From Quisquiliibacterium transsilvanicum (GTDB lineage: Bacteria > Pseudomonadota > Gammaproteobacteria > Burkholderiales > Burkholderiaceae_E): a stretch of 64,000 bases of DNA. How positions within the stretch are numbered: position 1 is the first letter of the stretch; each line of letters starts with the position of its first letter. Positions 56,301 through 64,000 of this stretch are shown in pieces. Position numbers and translations under genes: made by a program. The DNA lies in NCBI RefSeq assembly GCF_014202215.1, contig NZ_JACHGB010000009.1:1-64000 (forward strand), given 5' to 3'. The notes under the pieces are model-generated. The model saw nothing but the letters and a program-made list of their open reading frames with translations, ran no database searches and was not told where the DNA came from.

Positions 56301-56696
56301 CGCGACATCGAGCTCGAGGCCCCCGCCGCCTGTGAGGTGCGCGCCGATCCGAACCTGGTGCGCATCCTGCTCGAGAACCTGGTCGGGAACGCGGTGAAGT
56401 TCTCGTCGCGCGAGCCGGTGTCCAGGCTGCGCTTCGAGGTCGAGAAGGTGCTCGGCGAAGCCGGCGAGGAGACGGTGTTCAGCCTTGCCGACAACGGCGT
56501 CGGCTTCCCCGCGGAGTACGCGGGGCGGATGTTCCAGCCCTTCCAGCGCCTGCACGGGCGCGACGAATTCGAGGGCAGCGGGATCGGCCTGGCGATCGTG
56601 GCCCGGATCGTCGGCATGCACCGGGGCAGGGTCTGGGCGGAGTCCGGGGAGCAGGGCGGAGCGAAGTTCGCCTTCACCCTCGGCCCGGCGAGGTGA
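53346..56696 (+). CDS. Membrane-bound multi-PAS sensor histidine kinase
   Basis: 1116 residues. Membrane helices at about 19-41 and 260-292 enclose a periplasmic Cache-like sensor domain. The cytoplasmic part holds four PAS domains (about 365-475, 480-610, 615-740 and 755-885). DHp phosphoacceptor His901 is in FSYSVSHDLRAPV. The ATPase domain has the N box ENLVGNAVKF, G1 LADNGVGFP and G2 GSGIGLAIV. There is no receiver domain. The cognate partner is probably the single-receiver protein encoded 34 bases downstream. The kinase belongs to the phytochrome/PAS kinase (VSHDLRAP) class. Confidence 0.93.
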   Translation: MSMVPSDARRPRSTVVQQVASVGILALLPLLAYAVALLLLSFRADEDSRAQFLHEVAQTQVQALQLRLATYADLLDLAAEQLPALGVDARTGCSELFERLARTQRWIVGGGYVSADGSYRCATPPARLELSVAHRPHFADAAAGARIVVSQSVISRVTGEPTVFLARRLEDGAGRFAGVVQFAVRPEALTEVLLPASGGPIQVRLVSVNGAPVASSGGAPVSAALHGSPAGREFSETRRVRFRDADVGFLTVSAPVDAFESPMRRWGTLALAGFALAALASGLLGVWLLRRSLLADSRALDAMVRTAAHDPDAVSVPSFWARESSDVARAFAGILRRLRSQQRVLESVAQTLRARSAELEQAQRLARLGAWECDPVSRRFDCSAEVLDILGLAPDATHSLDELVAMAPQSERAMLEAAFSGALSGGRGLDLVHRILRPDGTVRRIQQRAQACQVAAGEDVAVGPGEGARARLKGTAQDVTDLESSREQVALFEAALGGTDDIVVIGELGPDTAAEPRVVWVNPALLRLVGRDRDSLVGAESTLFEGAAIDPQRQREVVEALLRGEASRTEIGFTLRDGARVWLELHVSPILGRAGIVGHWVAVGRDTTARRTAEHRVRASEARYRHLFDDHPLPLWIYDLDSGAIADVNRAGIEAFGYGREEFLAMRVSDLVPPEHRDELDVARRQLLGGSEYGGGLWCRRRDGTLRRVEVHGATTEMDGRRMRIISPIDRTEEFAARGALERLNATLEETVATRTASLSISEQRYRTLAELSPQVIWQADARGRLTFLSRRWQELVGEREAGWLGMHWVDALPPADVCATRRAFADAARERRTMRMRRRIRGRDGQVHSMLTAAAPVFDADGSVLSWVGVDTDVGELESVQQELNEAVERQEAFSYSVSHDLRAPVHVIAGFAGVLLDGQVGSIDDEARHYVGRIAENARRMETLITDLLALSRLGREELAPQSFELVGLLREVIQAERDRQPGRDIELEAPAACEVRADPNLVRILLENLVGNAVKFSSREPVSRLRFEVEKVLGEAGEETVFSLADNGVGFPAEYAGRMFQPFQRLHGRDEFEGSGIGLAIVARIVGMHRGRVWAESGEQGGAKFAFTLGPAR

Positions 56697-56730
56697 GGGC
56701 GCGCATGCGGACCGAAACGGAGGCACGACG

Positions 56731-57156
56731 GTGAAGAACATTCTGCTGGTGGACGACGACGAGGACCAGCTGGCGCTGATGCGGCTCGTGCTTGCACGCG
56801 AGTTTCCGGGCATCGACGTGCTCGCGGTCAGTTCCGGCAACCAGGCGCTGGAGGCGCTCGACGCGGCCGCGCAGGCGCCGGTGCTGATGATGGTCGACGT
56901 CAAGATGCCGGGCATGGACGGCCCGGCCACGGTGCGCAGGATCCGCGAGCGCAGCCGCTGGGCGGGCTGCCCCATCGTCATGATGTCGACCTCGGAGACG
57001 CCCGAGGACATCAGTGCCAGTCTTGAGGCGGGCGCCGACATCTACCTGCGCAAGCCGCTGACCCTGGACGACTGGGCCAGGACCCTGCACGGCGTGGCGA
57101 ACTACTGGTCACACCCCGGCTCACCCCCGGACGGGGGCGCGCATGTCGTCGCCTGA
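56731..57156 (+). CDS. Single-domain response regulator
   Basis: 141 residues with a GTG start after ACGGAGG. CheY-like: acidic pocket LLVDDDED, phosphoacceptor Asp56 (MMVDVKMPG), Ser/Thr in MMSTSE and Lys108 (YLRKPL). No output domain is present. This type often shuttles phosphate between kinases or to a phosphotransfer protein. It lies directly after the PAS kinase and overlaps the next kinase gene by 14 bases. Confidence 0.93.
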   Translation: MKNILLVDDDEDQLALMRLVLAREFPGIDVLAVSSGNQALEALDAAAQAPVLMMVDVKMPGMDGPATVRRIRERSRWAGCPIVMMSTSETPEDISASLEAGADIYLRKPLTLDDWARTLHGVANYWSHPGSPPDGGAHVVA

Positions 57157-58255
57157 TCAGGCCGCGCAACTGCGCCTGATCGCGGTCGAGGATTCGGCCG
57201 ATGACGTGGAGCTGCTGCGGCTGGCCCTGCTGCGCCACGGAATGCGTTTCACGCTGCGTTCCGCGCTGGACGAGCAGGGCTTCCTGGTCGCGCTCAGCGA
57301 TCCGGTCGACGCGGTTCTCTGCGACTACTCGCTGCCCGCGTTCTCACCCTATCGCGCGCTCGAGCTGATCCGCAGCGTCCAGCCCGAGGTGCCGCTGATC
57401 GTCCTGACCCGCGCCGTCGGCGAGGAGGCGGCGGTGGCGCTGCTGCGCGCAGGAGCCTGCGACTTCTTCCTGAAGAACCGTATCGACCTCGTCCCGGCGG
57501 GGCTCGAGCGGGTGCTGCGCGAGCGTCGGCTGGAGCGCGAGCGCAGGCGGGTCCAGGTCCAGCTCGAGCAGGCGTACTCGCGCTTGAGCCGGGTCTCCGC
57601 ACGGCTGGTCGATGCTCAGGAGCGCGAGCGCGCCTGGATCGCGCGCGAGCTGCACGACGAACTCGGCCAGACGCTGGCTGGCGTCGTCCTGCAGCTGGGC
57701 GCGGCACAGCGCAGCGCCGACCCGGGACAGGCGCGCGAGAACCTGCAGGCCGCGCTGACGCTTTCCCGGTCCGCCATGGAGCAGGTGCGCAGCATGTCGT
57801 TCTCGCTGAAGCCGCCGCAGCTCGAGCTGCTCGGGCTGTCGGCCACGGTGCGCGGCGCCGCCGAGCGCCTGCTCGATCCGGCCGGCGTGCACGGCCGCTT
57901 CGAGGTGCGCGGCGCCGAGCCGCGCGACGGCTCGCCGCGCTGGATCGCCGTCGTACGTGTCGCCCAGGAGGCGGTGCTGAACGCGATCCGGCACGCCGCG
58001 CCGGCCAAGGTCCTGGTGCGGCTGCATTTCCATCCGGAAGGGGCGTTGACGCTGATCGTGGCCGACGACGGTTGCGGCTTCGACGTGGCGGGGACATTGG
58101 CGGGCGGGCCCAGCGACGAGAACTTCGGGCTGTACGGAATGATCGAGCGCGCCGAGCTGGCCGGCGGCCGGCTGCGGCTGGTCTCGCGCCAGGGTCGCGG
58201 CAGTTGCGCGATCCTGCGCTTCCCGGCCACGGACGAACACGGAGGACATCGATGA
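57143..58255 (+). CDS. Receiver-HisKA_3 histidine kinase (NarX/DegS-like)
   Basis: 370 residues with an inverted layout. The N-terminal receiver has Asp61 in CDYSLP, LTRAV and Lys110 in FFLKNR. A coiled segment is followed by a HisKA_3 dimerisation domain with His170 in IARELHDELGQTL, and an HATPase domain with QEAVLNAIRHA and VADDGCGFD. No membrane segment is present, so the input is probably the phosphorylated receiver. The LuxR-type regulator that follows (ATGA overlap) is its expected target. Confidence 0.92.
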   Translation: MSSPDQAAQLRLIAVEDSADDVELLRLALLRHGMRFTLRSALDEQGFLVALSDPVDAVLCDYSLPAFSPYRALELIRSVQPEVPLIVLTRAVGEEAAVALLRAGACDFFLKNRIDLVPAGLERVLRERRLERERRRVQVQLEQAYSRLSRVSARLVDAQERERAWIARELHDELGQTLAGVVLQLGAAQRSADPGQARENLQAALTLSRSAMEQVRSMSFSLKPPQLELLGLSATVRGAAERLLDPAGVHGRFEVRGAEPRDGSPRWIAVVRVAQEAVLNAIRHAAPAKVLVRLHFHPEGALTLIVADDGCGFDVAGTLAGGPSDENFGLYGMIERAELAGGRLRLVSRQGRGSCAILRFPATDEHGGHR

Positions 58256-58911
58256 ACGAGGCGACCCGCGTCGTGCTCGCGGACGACCATCAGGTGGTGC
58301 GCTCAGGCATCCGCGCAATTCTCGGCGACCTTGGCGGGCTGGAAGTCGTCGGCGAGGCCGACGACGGCCTGGCGCTGCTCGACCTTGTCGCGCGCCTGGC
58401 GCCGGACCTGGTCATCACCGACCTGTCGATGCCGCGCATGAACGGCATCCGTGCGATCGCTGCGCTGCGCGAGTCCCATCCTGGCCTGCGCATCCTGGTC
58501 ATGTCGATGCACGACACCGCGGACTTCGTGCAGGGCGCGCTCAGGAGCGGCGCGGACGGCTACGTGCTCAAGGACGCGTCGGCCTCCGAGCTGGGCCGCG
58601 CCATCGAGGCGGTGATGTGCGGCGAGAGCTACCTGGCGCCGCGCGCCTCGAGCCGCGTGCTGGCCGGGCTGCGGCCCGCCGGCGCCCGCGGCGCGGGCGA
58701 CGAAGAGCTCACGCCGCGCCAGGGCGAGGTGCTGGTGCGGATCGCGCGGGGCGCTTCCACGAAGGAGATCGCCTTCGATCTCGGGCTCAGCCCCAAGACG
58801 GTGGAGGCGCACCGGGCGCGGCTGATGGAGCGGCTGGGCATCGACGACATCGCCGGCCTCACCCTCTATGCGGTGCGCAAGGGCCTGGTCGATCCGGAAG
58901 GGCCGCTCTGA
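58252..58911 (+). CDS. NarL/LuxR-family response regulator
   Basis: 219 residues. The receiver has DD at 11-12, phosphoacceptor Asp57 in VITDLSMP, SMHD and Lys in YVLKDAS. The C-terminal LuxR helix-turn-helix (about 152-212) has LTPRQGEVLVRIARG and LGLSPKTVEAHRARL. GGAGG lies before the ATG. It should bind DNA when phosphorylated by the HisKA_3 kinase next to it. No obvious target site was identified. Confidence 0.95.
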   Translation: MNEATRVVLADDHQVVRSGIRAILGDLGGLEVVGEADDGLALLDLVARLAPDLVITDLSMPRMNGIRAIAALRESHPGLRILVMSMHDTADFVQGALRSGADGYVLKDASASELGRAIEAVMCGESYLAPRASSRVLAGLRPAGARGAGDEELTPRQGEVLVRIARGASTKEIAFDLGLSPKTVEAHRARLMERLGIDDIAGLTLYAVRKGLVDPEGPL

Positions 58912-60972
58912 ATGAATGCGCGCGATCGCCTCGAGGGGCTGGACGCCGTGATCCTGGCGGCCTGCATGCGGGCCGCCGGCAGCGCGATCACGATCGCGGA
59001 TGCCCGGCTGCCCGGCATGCCGCTGGTCTACGTGAACCCCGCCTTCGAGCGTCTGACCGGTTACCCGGCCGCCGAGACGCTCGGGCGCAGCTGTTCCTTC
59101 CTGCAGGGGACCGACCGGCGCCAGCCCGAGCTCGCTGCCATCCGGCAGGCGCTGGCGCAGGGCGAGTCGGTGGACGTGACGCTGCGCAACTACCGCAGCG
59201 ACGGCGAACTGTTCTGGAACCGGCTGGTGCTGTCGCCGGTGCTTGGCCGCGACGGCCTGCCTGTCCATTACGTCGGCGTGCAGACCGACGTCACTGCCCG
59301 CGTGCAGGCCGAGCGCCGCACGGCCGGCGTGCTCGACCGCATCGAGGACGCCTTCTTCGCGCTCGACCGCGAGCACCGCTTGCGCCTGGTCAACCGGCGC
59401 CTGGAAGCGCTGCTCGAGCGCCCCGCGGCGCAGCTGGTGGGCGCCGGGGTCTGGGAGACCTTCCCGGATGGCGTGGGCACGCGCCTTCAGGCGCGGGCAT
59501 TGCGTGCCGCGCGCGAGATGACGCCCAGCATCTTCAGCGAGTACTGGCCGACCGGCGCGCGCTGGATCGAGGCCCGGATGTTCCCCGCCCGCGAGGGCGT
59601 GTCGGTCTACCTGCGCGACGTCACCGAAGATCACCTGCGCGAGCGGCGGCTGGCCCACCTCGCCCGCCACGATCCGCTCACCGGCCTGCCCAATCGCGAC
59701 GCGGCGATCGAGCTGCTCGGCGAGGCCTGCAGCGCGGCGCGGCGCGGCACGCGGCGCCTCGCGGTGGCCAGCATCGACCTGGACCGCTTCGGCGCGATCA
59801 ACGAGGCGCGCGGCCATCGGGCCGGGGATGCGGTGCTCAAGGAGGTGGCGGCGCGGCTGGTCGGCAGCCGCCCACAAGGCGCCTCGGTGGCGCGCATGGG
59901 CGCCGACGAATTCGTTGCGGTGCTCGACACCGACGACGCCGATGAGGCGCTTGCCGCCTGCGACGGCATGCTGGCGGCGCTGTCGGCGCCGATCGTCCTG
60001 GCCGACGGCTGCCTGCGGATCGGCGCCTCGGTCGGCATCGCGCTGCATCCGCAGGGCGGCGCCAGCCCCGACGCGCTGCTGGCCAACGCCAGCGTGGCGC
60101 TGCTGGTGGCGCGACAGGAGGGCGCGGGCCGGGCTCGCCTGTTCGATGCGGCGCTGGGCCGGGCGCAGCGGCGGCGCCAGCAGCTGCTCGATGCGCTGCG
60201 CTCGGGCGCGTTCGACGACGCCTTCCGCATCGTCTACCAGCCGAAGTTCAGCGCCGTCGGGCGCCAGCTGTGCGGATTCGAGGCGCTCGCGCGCTGGCAG
60301 AGCGCATCGCTCGGCGCCGTCTCGCCGGACGAGTTCATTCCGCTCGCCGAGGAGTGCGGCGCCATCGTCCCGCTCGGGCGCTGGCTGCTGGACCGGGTCT
60401 GCGCGCAGCTGCGCGCCTGGCTGGACCGCGGCCTTGCTGCCGAGCCGGTCGCGGTGAACGTGTCGGTCGGCCAGGTCGCCAACGGCGACTTCCTGGCGGC
60501 GGTCGAGGACGCGTTGCGCCGGTGGCGGCTGCCGCCGGAGCTGCTGCAGGTCGAGATCACCGAGTCGCTGCTGATGCAGGACCTGCACAGCGGCTCCGCG
60601 CTGGCGCACGCACTTACCGGGCGCGGCATCGAGGTCCACCTGGACGACTTCGGCACCGGCTACAGCAGTCTCGCCTACCTCTGGGAGCTGCCGGTGTCGG
60701 CGCTGAAGCTGGATCGGCGCTTCACCCTCGGGCTCGGGGCGCAGCCGCAGGCCAGGGCGATCGTCGACAGCGTGGTGGCGCTGGCGCGGGCGCTGGGCAA
60801 GAAGGTGATCGCCGAAGGCGTCGAAACTGAAGATCAGGCGCGCATCCTGCTGGAGCTCGGCTGCGACGTGCTGCAGGGCTACCTGCTGGCGCGCCCGATG
60901 ACCGCGGCGGCGGCGGCCCTGCTCCTGCCGGGCGCTGCGCCGTCCGGCTTTCCTCCCCGAGGCGCAGCATGA
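58912..60972 (+). CDS. LOV-PAS-GGDEF-EAL protein, probable blue-light-regulated c-di-GMP phosphodiesterase
   Basis: 686 residues, starting at the base after the LuxR-type regulator stop. The first domain (about 10-135) has LOV hallmarks: GRSCSFLQG with Cys61 at the photoadduct position, NYRSDGELFWN with both flavin-contacting Asn, and HYVGVQTDVT with the conserved Gln. The consensus is GRNCRFLQG, so Asn and Arg around the Cys are changed. A second PAS follows (about 140-235), then a GGDEF domain whose motif is GADEF (330-334) with no RxxD site, and an EAL domain with intact EAL (457-459), DDFGTGYSS and EGVE. It is likely to be phosphodiesterase-dominant. Confidence 0.88.
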   Translation: MNARDRLEGLDAVILAACMRAAGSAITIADARLPGMPLVYVNPAFERLTGYPAAETLGRSCSFLQGTDRRQPELAAIRQALAQGESVDVTLRNYRSDGELFWNRLVLSPVLGRDGLPVHYVGVQTDVTARVQAERRTAGVLDRIEDAFFALDREHRLRLVNRRLEALLERPAAQLVGAGVWETFPDGVGTRLQARALRAAREMTPSIFSEYWPTGARWIEARMFPAREGVSVYLRDVTEDHLRERRLAHLARHDPLTGLPNRDAAIELLGEACSAARRGTRRLAVASIDLDRFGAINEARGHRAGDAVLKEVAARLVGSRPQGASVARMGADEFVAVLDTDDADEALAACDGMLAALSAPIVLADGCLRIGASVGIALHPQGGASPDALLANASVALLVARQEGAGRARLFDAALGRAQRRRQQLLDALRSGAFDDAFRIVYQPKFSAVGRQLCGFEALARWQSASLGAVSPDEFIPLAEECGAIVPLGRWLLDRVCAQLRAWLDRGLAAEPVAVNVSVGQVANGDFLAAVEDALRRWRLPPELLQVEITESLLMQDLHSGSALAHALTGRGIEVHLDDFGTGYSSLAYLWELPVSALKLDRRFTLGLGAQPQARAIVDSVVALARALGKKVIAEGVETEDQARILLELGCDVLQGYLLARPMTAAAAALLLPGAAPSGFPPRGAA

Positions 60973-62474
60973 GCGGACCCGGATCCTCCATTCCCTGGCT
61001 CGAGCAGCTCTATGCGATCGGCCGCACCGAGAGCGAGGGCGCGGACCTTCCGCTCGACCTGAGCCGGATCCTCGGCGACGTCTTCGTCACCACCGAACAG
61101 ATCTCGCGAATCACCTGGGTCGAGGAGCTCTACGCGCTCAGCCAGATCGCGGCCGACGCCACCGATCTGGACAGCGCGCTCAGCCGCATGCTGCGCCACG
61201 TGGTCGATGCCTTCGCCGCCGAGAGCGGCACGCTCGCGCTGTACTTCGGCGATGCCGACGAGCTGCGCATCGTCGCCGCCACCGACCTGCCCGGCGAGGC
61301 GCTGGGGCGCAGCGTGCGGCTCGGCCAGGGCGTGCTGGGCCGCGTGGCGCGCGACGGCCTGCCGCTGCTCACACAGGGCGCGCTGGCCGAGACCACCGCC
61401 GCAGCCGCGTCCGCAGCGTCCGAGGGCTCGGCCGCCAGGCGCATCCCCGCGTCCTCGCTGTGCTGGCCGCTGAAAATCCAGCAGCGCCTGGTGGGGGTGT
61501 TCGCGGTCAACCGCTACGATGACCTGCGCAGCTACGAGGAGCAGGACCTGCAGCGCGGCTCGATCATGGCCAGCATGCTTGCGCTGGTGATCGACAACTC
61601 GCGGATGCATGACGACCAGCAGCGCCGCATCCAGAGCCTGTCGCGGATGAACCGCGAAATGGCGGAGATCAACGCGCGCCTCACCCACGCGCAGGCGCAG
61701 CTGGAGCAGTCCGGGCGGATGGCCGCGATCGGCCAGCTCGCCGCGGGCGTGGCCCACGAGATCAACAACCCGATCGGCTACGTCTACTCGAATGTCGGCA
61801 CGCTCGAGGGCTACCTGGAGCGCCTGCTCGGCCGGCTCAAGTCCAGCCTCGGCCCGGCAGCGCTGGAGGCGGACCCGGGCCTGCGCGAGCTGGTAGAGGA
61901 CGTGCCCGCGCTGCTGGCCGAGACCCGCGAAGGCCTCGACCGGGTGCGCAAGATCGTCCAGGACCTCAAGGACTTCTCGCGCGGCGGCGAGCATGACGAG
62001 TGGGAGTGGGCCGACCTCAACGCCGGGCTGCAGAGCACCCTGAACATCGCCAACAACGAGATCCGCTACAAGGGACGGCTGGTGCGTGAGCTCGGGCCCC
62101 TGCCCGAAGTGCAGTGCCTGCCCTCGCAGCTGAACCAGGTCTTCCTCAACCTCGTGGTGAACGCGGCCCACGCGATCGAGCGCGGCGGGGAGATTCGCGT
62201 GTCCACAGCGCATGAGGGCGACCAGGTCCGCATCGAGGTGGCCGACGACGGCTGCGGCATTCCCGAGCACATCCGTGACCGGATCTTCGAACCCTTCTTC
62301 ACCACCAAGCCGGTCGGGCAGGGCACGGGGCTCGGCCTCTCGCTGTCCTATGCCATCGTGCGCAAGCACCGCGGAACGATCGAGGTCCGCAGCGCGCCGG
62401 GCGCCGGCACCACCTTCAGCATTGCGCTGCCCGTCGCGCAGCCATCGCCACAGGGAGACGAACCCCATGCCTGA
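60969..62474 (+). CDS. GAF-domain soluble histidine kinase
   Basis: 501 residues. Helical N-terminus, GAF domain (about 57-210, [16 protein letters not shown] ... [21 protein letters not shown]), coiled coil, DHp with His263 in [13 protein letters not shown], and ATPase with [19 protein letters not shown] and GTGLGLSLS. The HEINNPI box places it in the HPK4 class (NtrB-like). It overlaps the LOV gene start to stop (ATGA) and the next regulator by 8 bases, which is probably its partner. Confidence 0.93.
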
Positions 62475-63765
62475 TCAGGACCTGCGACAGTACCGTGTGC
62501 TCGCGGTCGACGACGAGCCCAACATCCTGAGCGCGCTGCGGCGCACGCTGCGCGCCCGCGGCTTCGACGTGCTCACCGCCGAGGACGGCCCGCCCGCGCT
62601 CGAGGTGCTGCGCCGCGAGCCGGTTGACGCCATCGTCTCCGACATGCGGATGCCGCTGATGAACGGCGCCGACTTCCTGCGCGAGGCGCGCAGCATCGCT
62701 CCCGGCGCGGTGCGCATCCTGCTGACCGGCTATTCGGACATGGCCTCCACGGTGCGCGCGGTCAACGAGGGCGAGGTGTTGCGCTACCTGTCCAAGCCCT
62801 GGGACGACCGCGAGCTTGAGCAGGCGCTGCGCGAGGGCATCGGCCGCCGCGAACTCGAGCGCGAGCGCGACTCGCTGCTCAAGCTGACCCAGGAGCTGAA
62901 CCGGCGGCTGGCGAGCGCCAATGCCACGCTCGAGGCGCGGGTGACCGAGCGCACCGCGGAACTGAGCCGAACGCTGGCCGAGCTCGAAGTGGCGGGCAGC
63001 CGCCTGAAATCCGACCTGGTCGGCACCGTGCGGCTGCTGTCCAGCCTGATCGAGTCGCGCTCCGGCCTCGCCGCGGGCTGTCCCAGGCGCGTGGCCCGGC
63101 GGGTGCGGGCGGTTGGCCCGCTGCTCGGCATGGACCCTGACGCGCTGGCCGACGTGATCTTCGCTGCGCTGCTGCAGGACATCGGCAAGCTGGGTCTGCC
63201 GGACGATCTGCTGCGCCGGCCGGTCGCGGCCTTCGACGACGCCGAGCGAGTCCAGTACCGGATGCATCCACAGCGCGGCGAGGCTCACCTGATCGCGCTG
63301 CCCTCGCTGGCGAACGCCGGGCGCATCCTGCGCCACCTCTACGAGAACGTCGACGGCAGCGGGGCGCCGGACGGGCTGGCCGGCGCGGACATTCCGCTGG
63401 GCGCGCGCCTGCTGCGGGTCGCCACCGACCTGGAGCACCTCCTCGCGGGCGTCATCGAGCACCGGCCGCTGTCGGTGGCCGAGGCCTTCGACCTGCTGCG
63501 GCGCCGGCGCGGCACGCTCTACGACGAGGCCTGCGCGGACGCCGTGCTGCGCCATGCCAACCAGCCGCTGGAGGCCGCGCCGCGCAAGCTGCTGGTGTCC
63601 AGCGCAGACCTGCGGCCCGGAATGCGCCTCGCCGAGGACCTGGTCACCGGCTCGGGAACGCTGCTGCTCAGCCAGGACCACCTGCTCGACGAGGAGATCT
63701 GCGCACAGATCCGGCGCTTCGAGGCCTCGGGCGACGAGTTCCTGTGGATCTGGGTGTTCGCGTGA
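62467..63765 (+). CDS. Response regulator with degenerate HD-GYP domain (RpfG-like)
   Basis: 432 residues. The receiver has DD at 15-16, Asp59 in [16 protein letters not shown] and Lys110 in YLSKPW. A coiled coil (about 115-180) leads to an HD-GYP-like domain (about 185-390) in which key residues are lost: the HD pair is Gln237-Asp238 ([11 protein letters not shown]), the double His is RHLY (His290 kept), and GYP is GAP (DGSGAPDGL). His267 is kept. Loss of metal ligands suggests that it no longer cleaves c-di-GMP and may act as a binding or scaffold protein. It overlaps the next gene by GTGA. Confidence 0.9.
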
Positions 63766-64000
63766 ACAGCCGCGGCCGGGGCGGCGAACCTGCGCGGCCC
63801 GCCCGTGCGCGCCGGCGTCTCCCGGCGCGCGCCTTCGTGCTGGTCAACCTGGTGGTGGCAGCGGTGCTGGCGGCAGTGCTTGCGCTGCAGCTCGTTGCCG
63901 ACCGCAGGCACGTGGAGGCGCTCGCCTACCGCGACGTCGAGAACCTCAGCGAGGCGCTGGCCGAGCACACCCGCCAGGCCTTCGCGGGAATCGATTTCGC
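63762..64000 (+). CDS. Membrane sensor protein, N-terminal fragment (cut by window end)
   Basis: The GTG start overlaps the previous stop (GTGA). The visible 79 residues have an Arg-rich cytoplasmic start, one membrane helix (about 24-46, [20 protein letters not shown]) and the beginning of an extracytoplasmic segment ([21 protein letters not shown]). That segment resembles the Cache-domain entry of sensor diguanylate cyclases and kinases. The output domain lies beyond the window. As the seventh gene of the signalling run it is likely to be another c-di-GMP or kinase protein. Confidence 0.75.

Overview
This is a dense, high-GC chromosomal window (about 55 protein genes, one tRNA, no rRNA, no gene-free stretch above 300 bases). 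Very short or overlapping junctions (ATGA, GTGA, TGATG), many GTG starts and the gene families present (LivHMGF with an acyl-CoA synthetase, a TIGR04348/SenB glycosyltransferase, YejABEF, a complete Gsp type II secretion set with gspC divergent) point to a betaproteobacterium, most likely Burkholderiales. That placement is inferred from gene content, not from a marker gene.

Layout. 1-649: the right end of a probable IS3-family element abutting the C-terminal piece of a hybrid histidine kinase. 732-11835: an acyl-CoA catabolism and uptake block: acyl-CoA dehydrogenase, livH-livM-livG-livF, a long-chain-type acyl-CoA synthetase and the periplasmic binding protein, then a crotonase and a second acyl-CoA dehydrogenase on the other strand and a divergent TetR regulator with two matching candidate operators. 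11876-16062: a HAD-UbiA fusion, a flavodoxin-like protein and a PAS-GGDEF-EAL protein. 16148-18257: tRNA-Arg(CCT), and a TetR-thyA-folA operon with a palindromic candidate operator. 18357-29821: type II secretion genes, gspC one way and gspGHIJKLMN-DEF the other. 30015-36221: a DUF1232 protein, a 7-bp tandem repeat, an aldo/keto reductase and an AttEFGH-like ABC operon. 36288-38711: a penicillin-amidase family Ntn hydrolase. 38719-40790: a translationally coupled SenB-type glycosyltransferase and selenophosphate synthetase pair, i.e. a selenosugar module without senA in the window. 40950-43097: nitronate monooxygenase-like protein and FabI. 43197-48781: YejABEF peptide importer. 48909-53252: FtsX-like permease, group II truncated haemoglobin and RmuC. 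53346-64000: seven contiguous signal-transduction genes (the last cut by the window end).

Functional threads. The first block can import a carboxylic acid, activate it to a CoA thioester and start beta-oxidation; the substrate is not readable from sequence. The last block is a relay of phosphotransfer proteins (two or three kinases, three receiver proteins) wired to c-di-GMP turnover; it includes a LOV-type blue-light sensor domain on a GGDEF-EAL protein with a changed GGDEF motif, and a response regulator with a degenerate HD-GYP domain. The most notable metabolic item is the senB-selD pair, because selenium incorporated into a sugar is the committed step of selenoneine synthesis and the partner gene senA is not beside it.
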